Shown: in pieces, positions 52,331 through 61,864 of the stretch | Position numbering within the stretch: position 1 is the first letter of the stretch | Layout of the letters: the number at the start of each line of letters is the position of its first letter | NCBI RefSeq assembly: GCF_041595635.1 | Contig: NZ_JBFHJW010000003.1 | Span: forward strand, 1 to 64,000 | Reading direction: 5' to 3' | Origin: Labilibaculum sp041595635 | GTDB taxonomy: Bacteria > Bacteroidota > Bacteroidia > Bacteroidales > Marinifilaceae | DNA: 64,000 bases | Made by a program: the position numbers and the translations under genes | Notes under the pieces: generated by a model | Told to the model about the DNA's origin: nothing | The model's input: the letters and a program-made list of their open reading frames with translations, nothing else | Databases searched by the model: none

Positions 52331-53077
52331 ATGTCAATTAAAAATAAAATAGTAAAGGAAAAGCTGCCAAAACATCTAGCGATAATTATGGATGGTAATG
52401 GGCGTTGGGCAAAATTACGAGGGGAACATCGTCTTGTTGGTCATCAAAATGGCGTTGAATCAGTTAAGCAAACTGTGGAAGCTGCTGGAGAGCTTGGAAT
52501 TTCTTATTTAACTTTATATGCGTTTTCAACCGAAAACTGGAATCGGCCTAAAGATGAAGTATTAGGTTTGATGTCCCTATTGGTAGAAGCCATTGAAAGT
52601 GAAACTCCCACTTTAATGAAAAACAATGTTCGTCTACAGGCAATTGGCGATATTGACAGTTTACCCCAAGAAGTGAAAGAAAAATTAGATGGAACAATTT
52701 CAAATACATCTTCAAATTCCGGATTAACTTTGGTGTTGGCTTTAAGTTATAGTTCCAGGTGGGAAATTGTAAATGCAGTAAAAAATATTGCAAGTCAAAT
52801 TCAAAAAGGAGATATTTCTCCAGAAGATATTGATGCTGACTTGTTCTCTAATCAGCTTACAACAAAAGGTATTCCAGATCCGGAACTTTTGATAAGAACG
52901 AGTGGAGAAAATAGAATTAGTAATTTCCTGTTATGGCAAATTGCTTATTCAGAATTGTATTTTACCAAATTGTTGTGGCCTGATTTTAATAAAGAAGAGC
53001 TTTACAAAGCACTGCTTGACTATCAAAATAGAGAACGCCGATTTGGTAAAGTTAGTGAACAGATAAAAAATAAATAG
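52331..53077 (+). CDS. uppS: Isoprenyl transferase (undecaprenyl diphosphate synthase)
   Basis: 248 residues. Makes undecaprenyl diphosphate, the lipid carrier for peptidoglycan and O-antigen. Signatures: LAIIMDGNGRWAKLRGEHRL with catalytic Asp, TLYAFSTENWNRPKDEV, and RTSGENRISNFLLWQIAYSE. Starts 3 bases after the porG stop, so the genes are coupled. The following gene bamA is 23 bases away. Confidence 0.95.
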   Translation: MSIKNKIVKEKLPKHLAIIMDGNGRWAKLRGEHRLVGHQNGVESVKQTVEAAGELGISYLTLYAFSTENWNRPKDEVLGLMSLLVEAIESETPTLMKNNVRLQAIGDIDSLPQEVKEKLDGTISNTSSNSGLTLVLALSYSSRWEIVNAVKNIASQIQKGDISPEDIDADLFSNQLTTKGIPDPELLIRTSGENRISNFLLWQIAYSELYFTKLLWPDFNKEELYKALLDYQNRERRFGKVSEQIKNK

Positions 53078-53100
53078 CATTAACTACTATATTCCAAGTA

Positions 53101-55614
53101 ATGATTAAAAGACTAACTTTCATTTTTACTCTTTTCTTAAGTTTTAGTGCCTTAGCACAGGAAACCGATACGATTTATAATCCAGAAACTTTCTATTCTG
53201 CTCCTAAAAAATACGAATTAGGCGGAGTTACTGTAACAGGTGTAAAACATTTGGAAAATAATGTTCTAATACAAATATCCGGACTTCGGGTAGGTTCTAC
53301 AATAGAAGTTCCTGGAGAAAAAGTTACTAGTGCAATTACTAAGTTGTATAAACAAGGTCTTTTTTCGGATATTCAAATTACGGCCACAAAATTGATTCAG
53401 GATACAATATATCTGAATATTCAATTGCAGGAACGTCCGCGATTATCAGCCGTAAATTACAACGGAACCTCGAAAAGCGAAACTACAAAACTGAAGGAAA
53501 AGTTAAAGTTGATGAAGGGAACTCAAGTTACAGATTACTTGATTACCAATACAAAAACAGTTGTTGAAAATTACTTCAAAGAAAAAGGCTTTTTTAATAC
53601 AAGTGTTTCTGTGATACAACGAGATGACTCTGTGGAAGAAAATAGTGTGATTATCGACATTAATATTGTTCCTAATAATAAAATTAAGATTAAAAATATT
53701 TTTGTAGAAGGGAATACAGCTTTCACCGATAAAAAGGTGAAAAAATCCATTAAGGAGTCGAAGGAAAAAAGTTTTGGGAATTTCTTGAAGTCGTCCAAAT
53801 ATATTGAAGATAAGTGGGAAGAAGATAAACGTACTTTGATTGAAAAATACAACGAGAATGGGTATAGAGATGCAATAGTTCTTGGCGATAGTGTAGAGCA
53901 AATTTCTGATGATAGAGTTAATCTATATATTAAAGTGAAGGAAGGGAATCAATATTTTTTCAATAATGTCGACTGGGTTGGAAATACTGTTTATACCAAA
54001 TATTTTTTAGATCGTGTCTTAAACATCAAAAAAGGAGATGTTTACAACCAAACATTACTTGAAGAACGATTAACAAGTGATGATGATGCGGTTAGTAATC
54101 TTTATTTAGATAAAGGCTATCTGTTTTTTAATGTAAATCCTGTTGAAACTGTAGTGGGACAAGATTCCATTAATTTAGAAATGAGAATGGTGGAAGGAAA
54201 GCAGGCTACTATCGATCGAGTTATTATTACAGGGAATACAAAAACCAATGAGCATGTTGCTCGTCGTGAATTGTATACCTATCCTGGAGAACTATTTAGT
54301 AAATCAGATATTATTCGAAGTGTTCGAGAATTATCCCAGTTAGGTCATTTTGATCCTGAAGCGATTACCCCAGATGTTAAACCACATCCAGAAAGTGGAA
54401 CTGTTGATATTTCCTACGATCTTGTAGAAAAAGCAAATGACCAAATTGAACTTTCAGGAGGATGGGGAGCTGGTATGATCGTGGGTACTGTTGGATTAAA
54501 GTTTTCCAACTTTTCTATTCGTAATATTTTCGACAAAGAAGCTTGGAGTCCGCTACCAACTGGAGATGGACAAACGTTGAGTATTCGTGCACAAACCAAT
54601 GGTTCTTATTATAATTCTTATAGCTTATCATTTACCGAACCATGGTTGGGCGGTAAAAAACCAACTTCTTTAAGTACATCAATTTCTTATTCTAAACAAA
54701 CTGGATATAGTAGTTCTTATAGTAGTTATAGCTATGCAAGTTCTAGTAGTTCTGATCAAAGCCAGAAAGTTTTTGCCATAAGTGCTGGATTGGCTCGTCG
54801 TTTGAAATGGCCTGACGATTACTTCTCTCTTTACAATGAAGTAAGTTATCAAAATTACAAATTGAACGATTGGTCATATTATTTGGTATCGGATGGTACA
54901 TCAAATAACTTTAGTTTTGGAACTACTTTGTCAAGAAGCTCTATTGATAATCCTTTATATACAAGAAGAGGTTCTTCTTTCTCGCTGAGTTTGAAATTTA
55001 CACTTCCTTATTCTTTGTTTGATGATATCGATTACTCACGTGAAACAACCGATAGTGAAAAATATACTTGGATTGAATATCATAAATGGGTATTTAAAGG
55101 AAAAGTGTATAGTCAGGTCTTGAATAGTACCGATAAACTTGTACTTTACACAGGAAGTGAATTTGGATATTTGGGTTACTACAATAAAAATAAAAGATCT
55201 CCATTTGAAGGATTTGAATTAGGTGGAGATGGTATGTCGGGGTACAGCATGTACGGAAGTGATAATATTGGATTAAGAGGTTACGAAAATGGTTCTTTAA
55301 CTCCATTAGGTGATGACGGAAGTAGACTTGGTGGAAATATTTACTCTAAATTTACTGCGGAACTTCGTTACCCATTATCACTAAGTCAATCTGCTACTAT
55401 TTATGCTCTAGCTTTTGCTGAAGCAGGTAATGCTTGGTACGATTTTGAAGATTTTCAACCATTTAACCTGAAACGTTCAGCTGGTATGGGATTGCGTATA
55501 TTCCTTCCAATGTTCGGTTTATTAGGAATTGATTACGGATATGGTTTTGATGATGCAACTTATTCGGGTGCTAACGGTAGCCAGTTCCACTTTGTGATTG
55601 GACAACAGTTTTAA
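53101..55614 (+). CDS. bamA: Outer membrane protein assembly factor BamA
   Basis: 837 residues. Signal peptide (1-19), five POTRA-type repeats (about 35-400; VGSTIEVPGEKVTSAITKLY and others), then the 16-strand Omp85 barrel with the late motif GYGFDDATYSGANGSQFHF and ending VIGQQF. It folds and inserts outer-membrane barrels. A Ser/Tyr-rich stretch (about 535-560; YSSYSYASSSSSDQS) lies in an outer loop. Coupled to uppS and the two Skp-like chaperones. Confidence 0.94.
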   Translation: MIKRLTFIFTLFLSFSALAQETDTIYNPETFYSAPKKYELGGVTVTGVKHLENNVLIQISGLRVGSTIEVPGEKVTSAITKLYKQGLFSDIQITATKLIQDTIYLNIQLQERPRLSAVNYNGTSKSETTKLKEKLKLMKGTQVTDYLITNTKTVVENYFKEKGFFNTSVSVIQRDDSVEENSVIIDINIVPNNKIKIKNIFVEGNTAFTDKKVKKSIKESKEKSFGNFLKSSKYIEDKWEEDKRTLIEKYNENGYRDAIVLGDSVEQISDDRVNLYIKVKEGNQYFFNNVDWVGNTVYTKYFLDRVLNIKKGDVYNQTLLEERLTSDDDAVSNLYLDKGYLFFNVNPVETVVGQDSINLEMRMVEGKQATIDRVIITGNTKTNEHVARRELYTYPGELFSKSDIIRSVRELSQLGHFDPEAITPDVKPHPESGTVDISYDLVEKANDQIELSGGWGAGMIVGTVGLKFSNFSIRNIFDKEAWSPLPTGDGQTLSIRAQTNGSYYNSYSLSFTEPWLGGKKPTSLSTSISYSKQTGYSSSYSSYSYASSSSSDQSQKVFAISAGLARRLKWPDDYFSLYNEVSYQNYKLNDWSYYLVSDGTSNNFSFGTTLSRSSIDNPLYTRRGSSFSLSLKFTLPYSLFDDIDYSRETTDSEKYTWIEYHKWVFKGKVYSQVLNSTDKLVLYTGSEFGYLGYYNKNKRSPFEGFELGGDGMSGYSMYGSDNIGLRGYENGSLTPLGDDGSRLGGNIYSKFTAELRYPLSLSQSATIYALAFAEAGNAWYDFEDFQPFNLKRSAGMGLRIFLPMFGLLGIDYGYGFDDATYSGANGSQFHFVIGQQF

Positions 55615-55688
55615 ACTATTTTAATGTATTAATGTTAATGACTACTAAAAATTATCTATTTTAGATAAGTTTTAAAATATCTAATAGT

Positions 55689-56210
55689 ATGAAACATTTA
55701 GGATTAATAATAGTTTGTTTTGTTGCAATGATGGGAAGTTCGCAGGCCCAGCAACGTTATGGTTTTGTTGATACTGATTACATTCTAAATAAAATGCCTG
55801 ATTATAAAAATGCTCAGGAACAATTAGATCAAATATCTACAAGTTGGCAAGTTGAAATTGAAACTATTACTGGCGAAATCAAAGAACTGCAAACAAAATT
55901 TAGAGCCGATGAGGTGTTTTTATCCTCAGAAATGAGAGAGAAACGAGAAAAAGAGATTTATAGTAAGGAAGTTACAGCGCAAAAACTTCAACAAAAGTAT
56001 TTCGGAATAAACGGAGATCTTTACAAAAAACGTCAGGAATTGATTAAGCCAATTCAGGATGATATTTACGACGCAATAAAAGAAATTGCGAAAGATGGAA
56101 CTTATGGTATGATTATTGATCGTGCTAATGGGCCAACAATAATATACGGTAACCAAAAGTTTGATTTAAGTGATAAGGTACTGTATAAGTTAGGTATTAG
56201 AACTAATTAA
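55689..56210 (+). CDS. Skp/OmpH-family periplasmic chaperone 1
   Basis: 173 residues. Signal peptide (1-20, ending SSQAQ). The mature chain is a long coiled coil: DTDYILNKMPDYKNAQEQLD, then heptad-rich Glu/Lys helix and the closing ELIKPIQDDIYDAIKEIAKD, typical OmpH/Skp. Keeps unfolded outer-membrane proteins soluble on the way to BamA. A 7-bp hairpin (TTATCTA/TAGATAA, 55652-55668) in the gap to bamA may trim the transcript. Confidence 0.9.
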   Translation: MKHLGLIIVCFVAMMGSSQAQQRYGFVDTDYILNKMPDYKNAQEQLDQISTSWQVEIETITGEIKELQTKFRADEVFLSSEMREKREKEIYSKEVTAQKLQQKYFGINGDLYKKRQELIKPIQDDIYDAIKEIAKDGTYGMIIDRANGPTIIYGNQKFDLSDKVLYKLGIRTN

Positions 56211-56241
56211 AATTTAAAATAAAAACTAACTGAGTGATATT

Positions 56242-56757
56242 ATGAGACATTTTTTAAAAATAACTTTATTAGCCATTATTCTATCGGCAGGTTCAAGCAC
56301 TTTTGCTCAAACCTTAAAATTTGGCCATATTGATTCTAATAAATTATTGTCGATCATGCCTGAGAAAGAGGAAGCACAAAAACAAATTCAGGCTGCTGCT
56401 GCTGAGTACGACAATCAAATTAAAGCAATGAGAGAAGAGTATCAGACTCTTGTGAATGCCTACGTAGAAAAAAGAGAAACTTTATCGGAAGCGGTTAGAA
56501 CAGATAAAGAAAAAGAAATTCAGGATTTACAAAACCGTATGCAAACATTTGATGGTTTCGCTCAACAAGAACTACAGAAAAAACAAAATGAATTATTGAA
56601 ACCAATTTTCGACAAAGCATCTGCTGCGATTAAAGCTGTAGGAGCTGAAAATGGGTTCACTTATGTTTTCGACATTAGTACTGGTGTTATTTTATATAAT
56701 TCCAATAATAGTGTTGATATTATGCCTTTAGTGAAAACAAAATTAGGTATTCAATAA
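56242..56757 (+). CDS. Skp/OmpH-family periplasmic chaperone 2
   Basis: 171 residues. Signal peptide (1-22, ending SSTFAQ) and the same Skp pattern: GHIDSNKLLSIMPEKEEAQK, DKEKEIQDLQNRMQTFDGFA, KPIFDKASAAIKAVGAENG. It is a tandem paralogue 31 bases after the first, as is usual next to bamA in this phylum. The two may pair as hetero-oligomers; this is inference. A terminator follows. Confidence 0.9.
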   Translation: MRHFLKITLLAIILSAGSSTFAQTLKFGHIDSNKLLSIMPEKEEAQKQIQAAAAEYDNQIKAMREEYQTLVNAYVEKRETLSEAVRTDKEKEIQDLQNRMQTFDGFAQQELQKKQNELLKPIFDKASAAIKAVGAENGFTYVFDISTGVILYNSNNSVDIMPLVKTKLGIQ

Positions 56758-56777
56758 GCATTGTTACAAAATTAGTT

Positions 56778-56810
56778 AAAGGTGGTATTTTTTAATACCA
56801 CCTTTTGTTA
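56778..56810 (+). terminator. Intrinsic terminator after the second ompH
   Basis: AAAGGTGGTATT pairs with AATACCACCTTT across a short T-rich loop, then TTGTTATTTT. It ends the porG-uppS-bamA-ompH run 12 bases before murI. Confidence 0.85.
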
Positions 56811-56821
56811 TTTTTACTATA

Positions 56822-57649
56822 ATGAAGAAAAATAGACAAGCCATTGGCGTTTTTGATTCTGGATATGGAGGGTTAAGTGTTTTAAATGAACTACTTAAAT
56901 CCATGCCGAATTATGATTTTATTTATTTGGGTGATAACGCCAGAAGTCCATATGGAACGCGATCTTATGATGTTGTTTATGATTATACCTTAGAGGCTGT
57001 CGAGAAACTTTTTTCTATGGGTTGTGAGTTGGTTATTTTGGCATGCAATACTGCTTCAGCTAAGGCGCTACGCAGTATTCAACAAAATGATTTGCCTAAA
57101 ATCGCACCCAATAAAAGAGTTTTAGGTGTAATACGACCAAGTGTAGAACAAATTGCCAGTTTAACCAAAACAAAACATGTGGGAGTGATGGGTACCTTAG
57201 GTACTGTCAGATCCAATTCTTATCCACTTGAAATTGCCAAGTTGTTCCCTGATGTTCATGTGACGCAAGAAGCTTGCCCCATGTGGGTTCCTTTGGTAGA
57301 GAACAACGAAGTTGAAACCGATGGAGGAAGGTATTTTATAAAAAAGAATATTGATTCTTTGCTTTCTAAGGATTCTCTTATTGATGCGATTATTTTAGGC
57401 TGTACACATTACCCTTTAATGGAAACGGAAATTAGAAAAATTCTTCCAGATCATATTCAGTTGATTTCACAAGGAGATATTGTTGCCCGTAGCTTAAAAG
57501 ATTATTTGTTTCGACATCCCGAGATGGATGTACGATGCAGTAAGAATGCTTCCTGTGAATTTTTCACAACAGAATTTGTCGATAGTTTTGAGGAAAAAGC
57601 AGGTCGTTTTTTGAATACTAGCCTAATAGCTAAGCACATTCGTTTTTAA
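56822..57649 (+). CDS. murI: Glutamate racemase
   Basis: 275 residues. Makes D-glutamate for peptidoglycan. Catalytic Cys pair in LACNTASAKALR and LGCTHYPLM; substrate motif GVFDSGYGGLSVLNEL; YLGDNARSPYGTRS. It lies 12 bases past the ompH terminator; a promoter box is not clear, so some read-through may be needed for its expression. Confidence 0.95.
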   Translation: MKKNRQAIGVFDSGYGGLSVLNELLKSMPNYDFIYLGDNARSPYGTRSYDVVYDYTLEAVEKLFSMGCELVILACNTASAKALRSIQQNDLPKIAPNKRVLGVIRPSVEQIASLTKTKHVGVMGTLGTVRSNSYPLEIAKLFPDVHVTQEACPMWVPLVENNEVETDGGRYFIKKNIDSLLSKDSLIDAIILGCTHYPLMETEIRKILPDHIQLISQGDIVARSLKDYLFRHPEMDVRCSKNASCEFFTTEFVDSFEEKAGRFLNTSLIAKHIRF

Positions 57650-57662
57650 AATTTTGTCAAAT

Positions 57663-57698
57663 AAAAAAAACCTTTCAACTTCGAAAGGCTTTTTTTTT
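57663..57698. terminator. Bidirectional terminator after murI
   Basis: CCTTTC-AACTTC-GAAAGG with eight A on one side and nine T on the other. It separates murI from the convergent carbonic anhydrase. Confidence 0.92.
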
Positions 57699-57705
57699 GG
57701 CTATT

Positions 57706-58242
57706 TTACTTCTCAGCAATTTCTTCATCTTCCTGATACCAGCTGGCATACATGGCGTAACTGTTGGCAATTCGATTGATTTCTCCTTCCAGTAATTCAG
57801 GGCTTAGTTCCTTTATTTTTTTTGCAGGAGCTCCAGCGTACACACTACCAGATTCTACGTGTGTGCCTTTAGTAACCACCGAACCAGCCGCTATAATTGC
57901 ATTGCTTTCAATAATAGCATTATCGAGAACTACAGCGCCCATTCCAATTAGTACATTGTCCTTTATGGTGCACCCATGAACAACAGCATTGTGAGCAATC
58001 GACACATTATTCCCTATTGTGGTTGGCGATTTTTTATAAGTTGCATGTATGGTTGCATTGTCTTGAACATTTACATTATTTCCCAGACGAATAGAATGAA
58101 CATCACCTCGTAAAACAGCACTATACCATATGCTGCAATCATCGCCCATTTCAACGTCACCTACAATGGCAGCTGTTTCTGCTAAAAAGCAATTATCTCC
58201 AAAAATTGGAGTTTTTCCATTTAAGTTTCTAATAAAAGCCAT
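57706..58242 (-). CDS. Gamma-class carbonic anhydrase family protein
   Basis: 178 residues. Left-handed beta-helix of hexapeptide repeats (SIWYSAVLRGDVHSIRLGNN, NVQDNATIHA, NNVSIAHNAVVHGCTI). The three zinc ligands are present: H66, H84 and H89. The sequence resembles the YrdA/PaaY group, whose members range from carbonic anhydrases to CoA-thioester hydrolases. It stands alone on the minus strand, facing away from the susC locus. Confidence 0.88.
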   Translation of the reverse strand: MAFIRNLNGKTPIFGDNCFLAETAAIVGDVEMGDDCSIWYSAVLRGDVHSIRLGNNVNVQDNATIHATYKKSPTTIGNNVSIAHNAVVHGCTIKDNVLIGMGAVVLDNAIIESNAIIAAGSVVTKGTHVESGSVYAGAPAKKIKELSPELLEGEINRIANSYAMYASWYQEDEEIAEK

Positions 58243-58560
58243 TCTTATTTAGTTTGATTACAAATACAAATGTAGCTAAAAAAAGAATTGAGAAATATAG
58301 TTAAAATATGTTGTGAAAAAGTTCTGCAATCGTTAGCATTGTACGGATTGAAAATGAGAAGGATAGCTATGTATTAAATTGATAGTAAAATTGGAAATGT
58401 AGGTTGTAATTGTTAGTTCCTATATACATTTCTTTTTTAATTTAAAAGGTTTCCGTAAACTTTCTTTTTGATCTTTTAACTATTTTTCACACTTTTGTAA
58501 AAGCGGGAATTAATAGGGGTATTACAATTCTGCGAAATTTTCAGGGGTAATTAGATTGAG

Positions 58561-58572
58561 AATATCGATATT
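58561..58572 (+). promoter_or_regulatory. Palindrome upstream of susC
   Basis: AATATCGATATT is a perfect 12-bp palindrome; outside it GAGA and TCTC also pair if one base is skipped. It lies 115 bases before the susC start and might be a regulator site. Confidence 0.35.
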
Positions 58573-58610
58573 ATCTCGGATAATTCAATTCTAAAGGGGC
58601 ATGTTTGGTT

Positions 58611-58634
58611 TTCATCTCATTTTCATGAGGTGAA
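58611..58634 (+). promoter_or_regulatory. Leader hairpin of susC
   Basis: TTCATCTCAT and ATGAGGTGAA form a 10-bp stem (one G-U pair) with TTTC as loop, 53 bases before the susC start. No T tract follows, so it is not a simple terminator. It may act in mRNA stability or regulation of the uptake locus. Confidence 0.45.
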
Positions 58635-58686
58635 ATTCTTATATATTAATGTGTATTAATGTTAATTAACCACTAACTAAAGGTTT

Positions 58687-61600
58687 ATGAAAAAAAGTTT
58701 GTTTTCGATGTTAATCCTATTCGTTCTAGGGTTACAGAGCGTTCTAGCTCAAAGTCGAGAAATTTCAGGGGTGGTTACTTCAGCCGACGATGGGCTGTCT
58801 ATCCCAGGAGTTTCTGTAATTGTTAAAGGTACAACCATAGGTACCACTACCGATTTCGATGGTAAGTATTCTTTAAATGTTCCAGAAGAAGGAAAATTTT
58901 TGGTTTTCTCTTTTGTTGGAATGACTATGCAAGAGAGAGCAATTAGTTCTTCTATACTTAATGTTGTTATGGAAACAGAGTCCATTGGTATGGATGAAGT
59001 TGTTGTTACAGCTCTTGGTATTAAAAGATCAAAAAAAGCTCTTGGATATTCTGTTCAAGATGTTAAAGCAGAAGAGTTACAGAAAACTGGAACTCCAGAT
59101 TTAGCAAAAGCTCTTCAAGGAAAAGTTTCTGGAATAGACATTAAAATGTCTAGTGGTATGCCAGGAGCATCTTCTCAAATCACTATTCGAGGTTCTAGAT
59201 CTTTTACTGGCGATAATACACCATTGTATGTTATTGATGGTATGCCAATTGCGAGTACTGCTTCTTTTAGTACTGGTAATAGTGTTACTGGTGCTGATAT
59301 TTCGAATAGGGCTTTGGATATTAACCCTAACGATATCGAAAGTATTAATGTATTGAAAGGACAAGCAGCGGCCGCATTGTACGGTTTACGCGCTTCTAAT
59401 GGTGTGGTTATTATCACAACTAAAAGTGGAAAAGGTGGTCCTAACGGAGTACCTGTTGTATCTATTAATCAAACAACCAGTTTTGATGTTGTTTCTCGTA
59501 CCCCAGATTACCAAACTACTTGGTCTCAGGGTTATAATCAAGCATATAGTCCTACATCTTCAATGTCTTGGGGTGAAAAAATTACTGAGCTACCAAACAA
59601 TGCTACTTACGGCGGTAATCTGAATGGTTACGAAGGAATGTTTTACGTTCCACAGTTAGAAACTGCGGGATTAGATCCTTGGGTGGAACCTAAGGTTTAC
59701 AATAACTGGGATGATTACTACCAAACCGGTTATACTTCTACAACAAGTATCAACTTAAGTCAAGGTGACGAAACAGGAAGTTTTTCATTAGGTATTGCAT
59801 ATACCGATCAGGATGGTATCGCTTTAAATACCGGAATGGAAAGATGGAATGCTAAAGCAGCTGCCGAACGTAAATTGAACAATCATTTTACAGTTGGTTT
59901 TTCGGCTAACTATGCAAAAACAGAAATCGATAAATTATCATCGGGTAATGATGCTTCTTTAGCGGGTGTACTTTCTGCTCCTAGTAGTTATAATTTGAAG
60001 GGGATTCCTGATCATGAGCCAGGTGATGCTTATTCTCAAATTTATTACAGATCACTTACTTTTGATAACCCATACTGGGTGCAGGATAATAATACATTTA
60101 ATGAGGAAACAAATCGTTTCTTTGGAAATGGATACGTTCAATTTGCTACGGATTTAGCTGCTGATATGAATTTAGTAGTAAAATATCAATTAGGTATAGA
60201 TTCTTATACTACAAATTACCAAGATATTTTTGGTTACGGTAGTAAAGACGGAACTGGTTCTATCGAAAATTATGGTGTTACTGATGTGACTTATAATTCC
60301 TTACTTACAGCGAATTTTGATTGGAAAATTTCAGAGGATTTTCAGTTCAATGCAGTTTTGGGTAATGAGTTGAATCACCAAGAAACAAAAACTTACGACG
60401 AGTATGGACAAGAGTTTAATTTTGGTGGTTGGAATCATATCGACAATGCCAATACCGTAACTTCTTCTGAGGCTCAATATAAATACAGAACTGTTGGATT
60501 CTTTACTAGTCTTTCATTGTCATGGAAAGATATTTTATTCCTGAATGCGACAGGTAGAAATGATATTGCTTCTTCTATGCCTGCAGGTAATCGTTCTTTC
60601 TTTTATCCTTCAGTATCTTTGGGTTTTGTGGCATCCGAATTGGATTTTGTGAAAAATGTTGATTGGATATCTTTTGCTAAAATCAGAACTTCTTATGCAG
60701 AGGTTGGACAAGCAGGAACTTACAAGGATAACTACTATTCAAAACCAACTTATGGTGGTGGATTTTGGGATGATGCACCTATTACTTATCCATTGGATGG
60801 TGTGAGTTCTTATACTTCATACAGTACTTTATACGATCCAGATTTGAAACCTCAGAATACCAAATCGTATGAGGTTGGTCTTAATCTGAAATTTTTAAAG
60901 AATCGTTTTGGTGTTGATTATACTTACTCAAGACAAAATGTAGAAGATCAGATTTTTGAGGTTCCATTGGCTGGTTCAACAGGAGCAAGTAGCTTGATGA
61001 TGAATGGTGGTAAAGTTCATACTAATAGTCATGAGATTGTATTGTATGTTACACCTATTCAAACTAAAAATTTCACATGGGATTTCAGCGTAAATTATGC
61101 TAAAATTGACAATGTTGTTGACGAATTAGCTGACGGTGTTGAAAGTATTTTCTTAGGTGGATTTACAACTCCTCAAGTTAGAGCAGGTATTGGAGATAGT
61201 TATCCTGTTATTTACGGAACACAATATTCTAAAAATGATGAGGGACAAATTTTAGTGGACGAAGATCCAACTTCATCTACTTATGGTATGCCTGTAGCTG
61301 GGGAATCTGGTGTTATTGGTTCTGTATCTCCCGATTTTATTATGGGTGGTTCAACAACTTTTACTTATAAAAACTGGTCTTTAGGAGCTACTTTAGAGTG
61401 GAAACAAGGTGGCCATATGTATTCTGGATCAAACGGATTGTTAGATCTATATGGTATGTCTGAAAAAACTGAGGATCGTGAATCCACATTTATTTTCGAT
61501 GGTTACAAATCAGATGGTTCAGCTAATGATATCGCACGTGGAGGAGCTAATGATTCTGGTGCTTACCAAACATTGTACTCCGATGTATTATCGAATATCG

Positions 61601-61854
61601 ATGAATCTTACATTTACGGAAATTCGTTTGTTAAATTAAGAGAGTTGTCACTTAGATATCGTTTCCCTAAGAGTATTATTCCTAAAGTAGATTTATCTAT
61701 TTCTACATTTGCTCGTAATATTCTTCTTTGGACAGAGCTTGATAATTTCGATCCAGAATGTTCTCAAGGAAACAATAACATGGCAGGTGGTTTTGAAAGA
61801 TTTTCACTTCCTCAAGCTACAAGTTATGGATTTAGTATCGATGTGAAATTCTAA
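58687..61854 (+). CDS. SusC/RagA-family TonB-dependent outer-membrane transporter
   Basis: 1055 residues. Signal peptide (1-21, ending SVLAQ), a carboxypeptidase-regulatory-like domain (about 25-100; SGVVTSADDGLSIPGVSVIV), TonB box DEVVVTALGIKRSK, plug domain (MPGASSQITIRGSRSF, PLYVIDGMPI) and a C-terminal barrel ending GFSIDVKF. It imports a nutrient as a pair with the next gene's SusD. The cargo is unknown: no glycoside hydrolase, peptidase or regulator is in the window. Confidence 0.95.
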   Translation: MKKSLFSMLILFVLGLQSVLAQSREISGVVTSADDGLSIPGVSVIVKGTTIGTTTDFDGKYSLNVPEEGKFLVFSFVGMTMQERAISSSILNVVMETESIGMDEVVVTALGIKRSKKALGYSVQDVKAEELQKTGTPDLAKALQGKVSGIDIKMSSGMPGASSQITIRGSRSFTGDNTPLYVIDGMPIASTASFSTGNSVTGADISNRALDINPNDIESINVLKGQAAAALYGLRASNGVVIITTKSGKGGPNGVPVVSINQTTSFDVVSRTPDYQTTWSQGYNQAYSPTSSMSWGEKITELPNNATYGGNLNGYEGMFYVPQLETAGLDPWVEPKVYNNWDDYYQTGYTSTTSINLSQGDETGSFSLGIAYTDQDGIALNTGMERWNAKAAAERKLNNHFTVGFSANYAKTEIDKLSSGNDASLAGVLSAPSSYNLKGIPDHEPGDAYSQIYYRSLTFDNPYWVQDNNTFNEETNRFFGNGYVQFATDLAADMNLVVKYQLGIDSYTTNYQDIFGYGSKDGTGSIENYGVTDVTYNSLLTANFDWKISEDFQFNAVLGNELNHQETKTYDEYGQEFNFGGWNHIDNANTVTSSEAQYKYRTVGFFTSLSLSWKDILFLNATGRNDIASSMPAGNRSFFYPSVSLGFVASELDFVKNVDWISFAKIRTSYAEVGQAGTYKDNYYSKPTYGGGFWDDAPITYPLDGVSSYTSYSTLYDPDLKPQNTKSYEVGLNLKFLKNRFGVDYTYSRQNVEDQIFEVPLAGSTGASSLMMNGGKVHTNSHEIVLYVTPIQTKNFTWDFSVNYAKIDNVVDELADGVESIFLGGFTTPQVRAGIGDSYPVIYGTQYSKNDEGQILVDEDPTSSTYGMPVAGESGVIGSVSPDFIMGGSTTFTYKNWSLGATLEWKQGGHMYSGSNGLLDLYGMSEKTEDRESTFIFDGYKSDGSANDIARGGANDSGAYQTLYSDVLSNIDESYIYGNSFVKLRELSLRYRFPKSIIPKVDLSISTFARNILLWTELDNFDPECSQGNNNMAGGFERFSLPQATSYGFSIDVKF

Positions 61855-61864
61855 TTTTTAAAGA

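Larger units (their letters stand above)
58243..58686 (+). other. 444-bp intergenic region ahead of susC
   Basis: No gene visible. It contains a 12-bp palindrome AATATCGATATT (58561-58572) and a leader hairpin (58611-58634). I found no full promoter. The two structures are described as separate features. Confidence 0.6.

Noticed and set aside
59101..59417. Minus-strand frames inside susC
   Set aside because: They have Ser/Arg/Ile-rich composition and no family resemblance; they mirror SusC codons.
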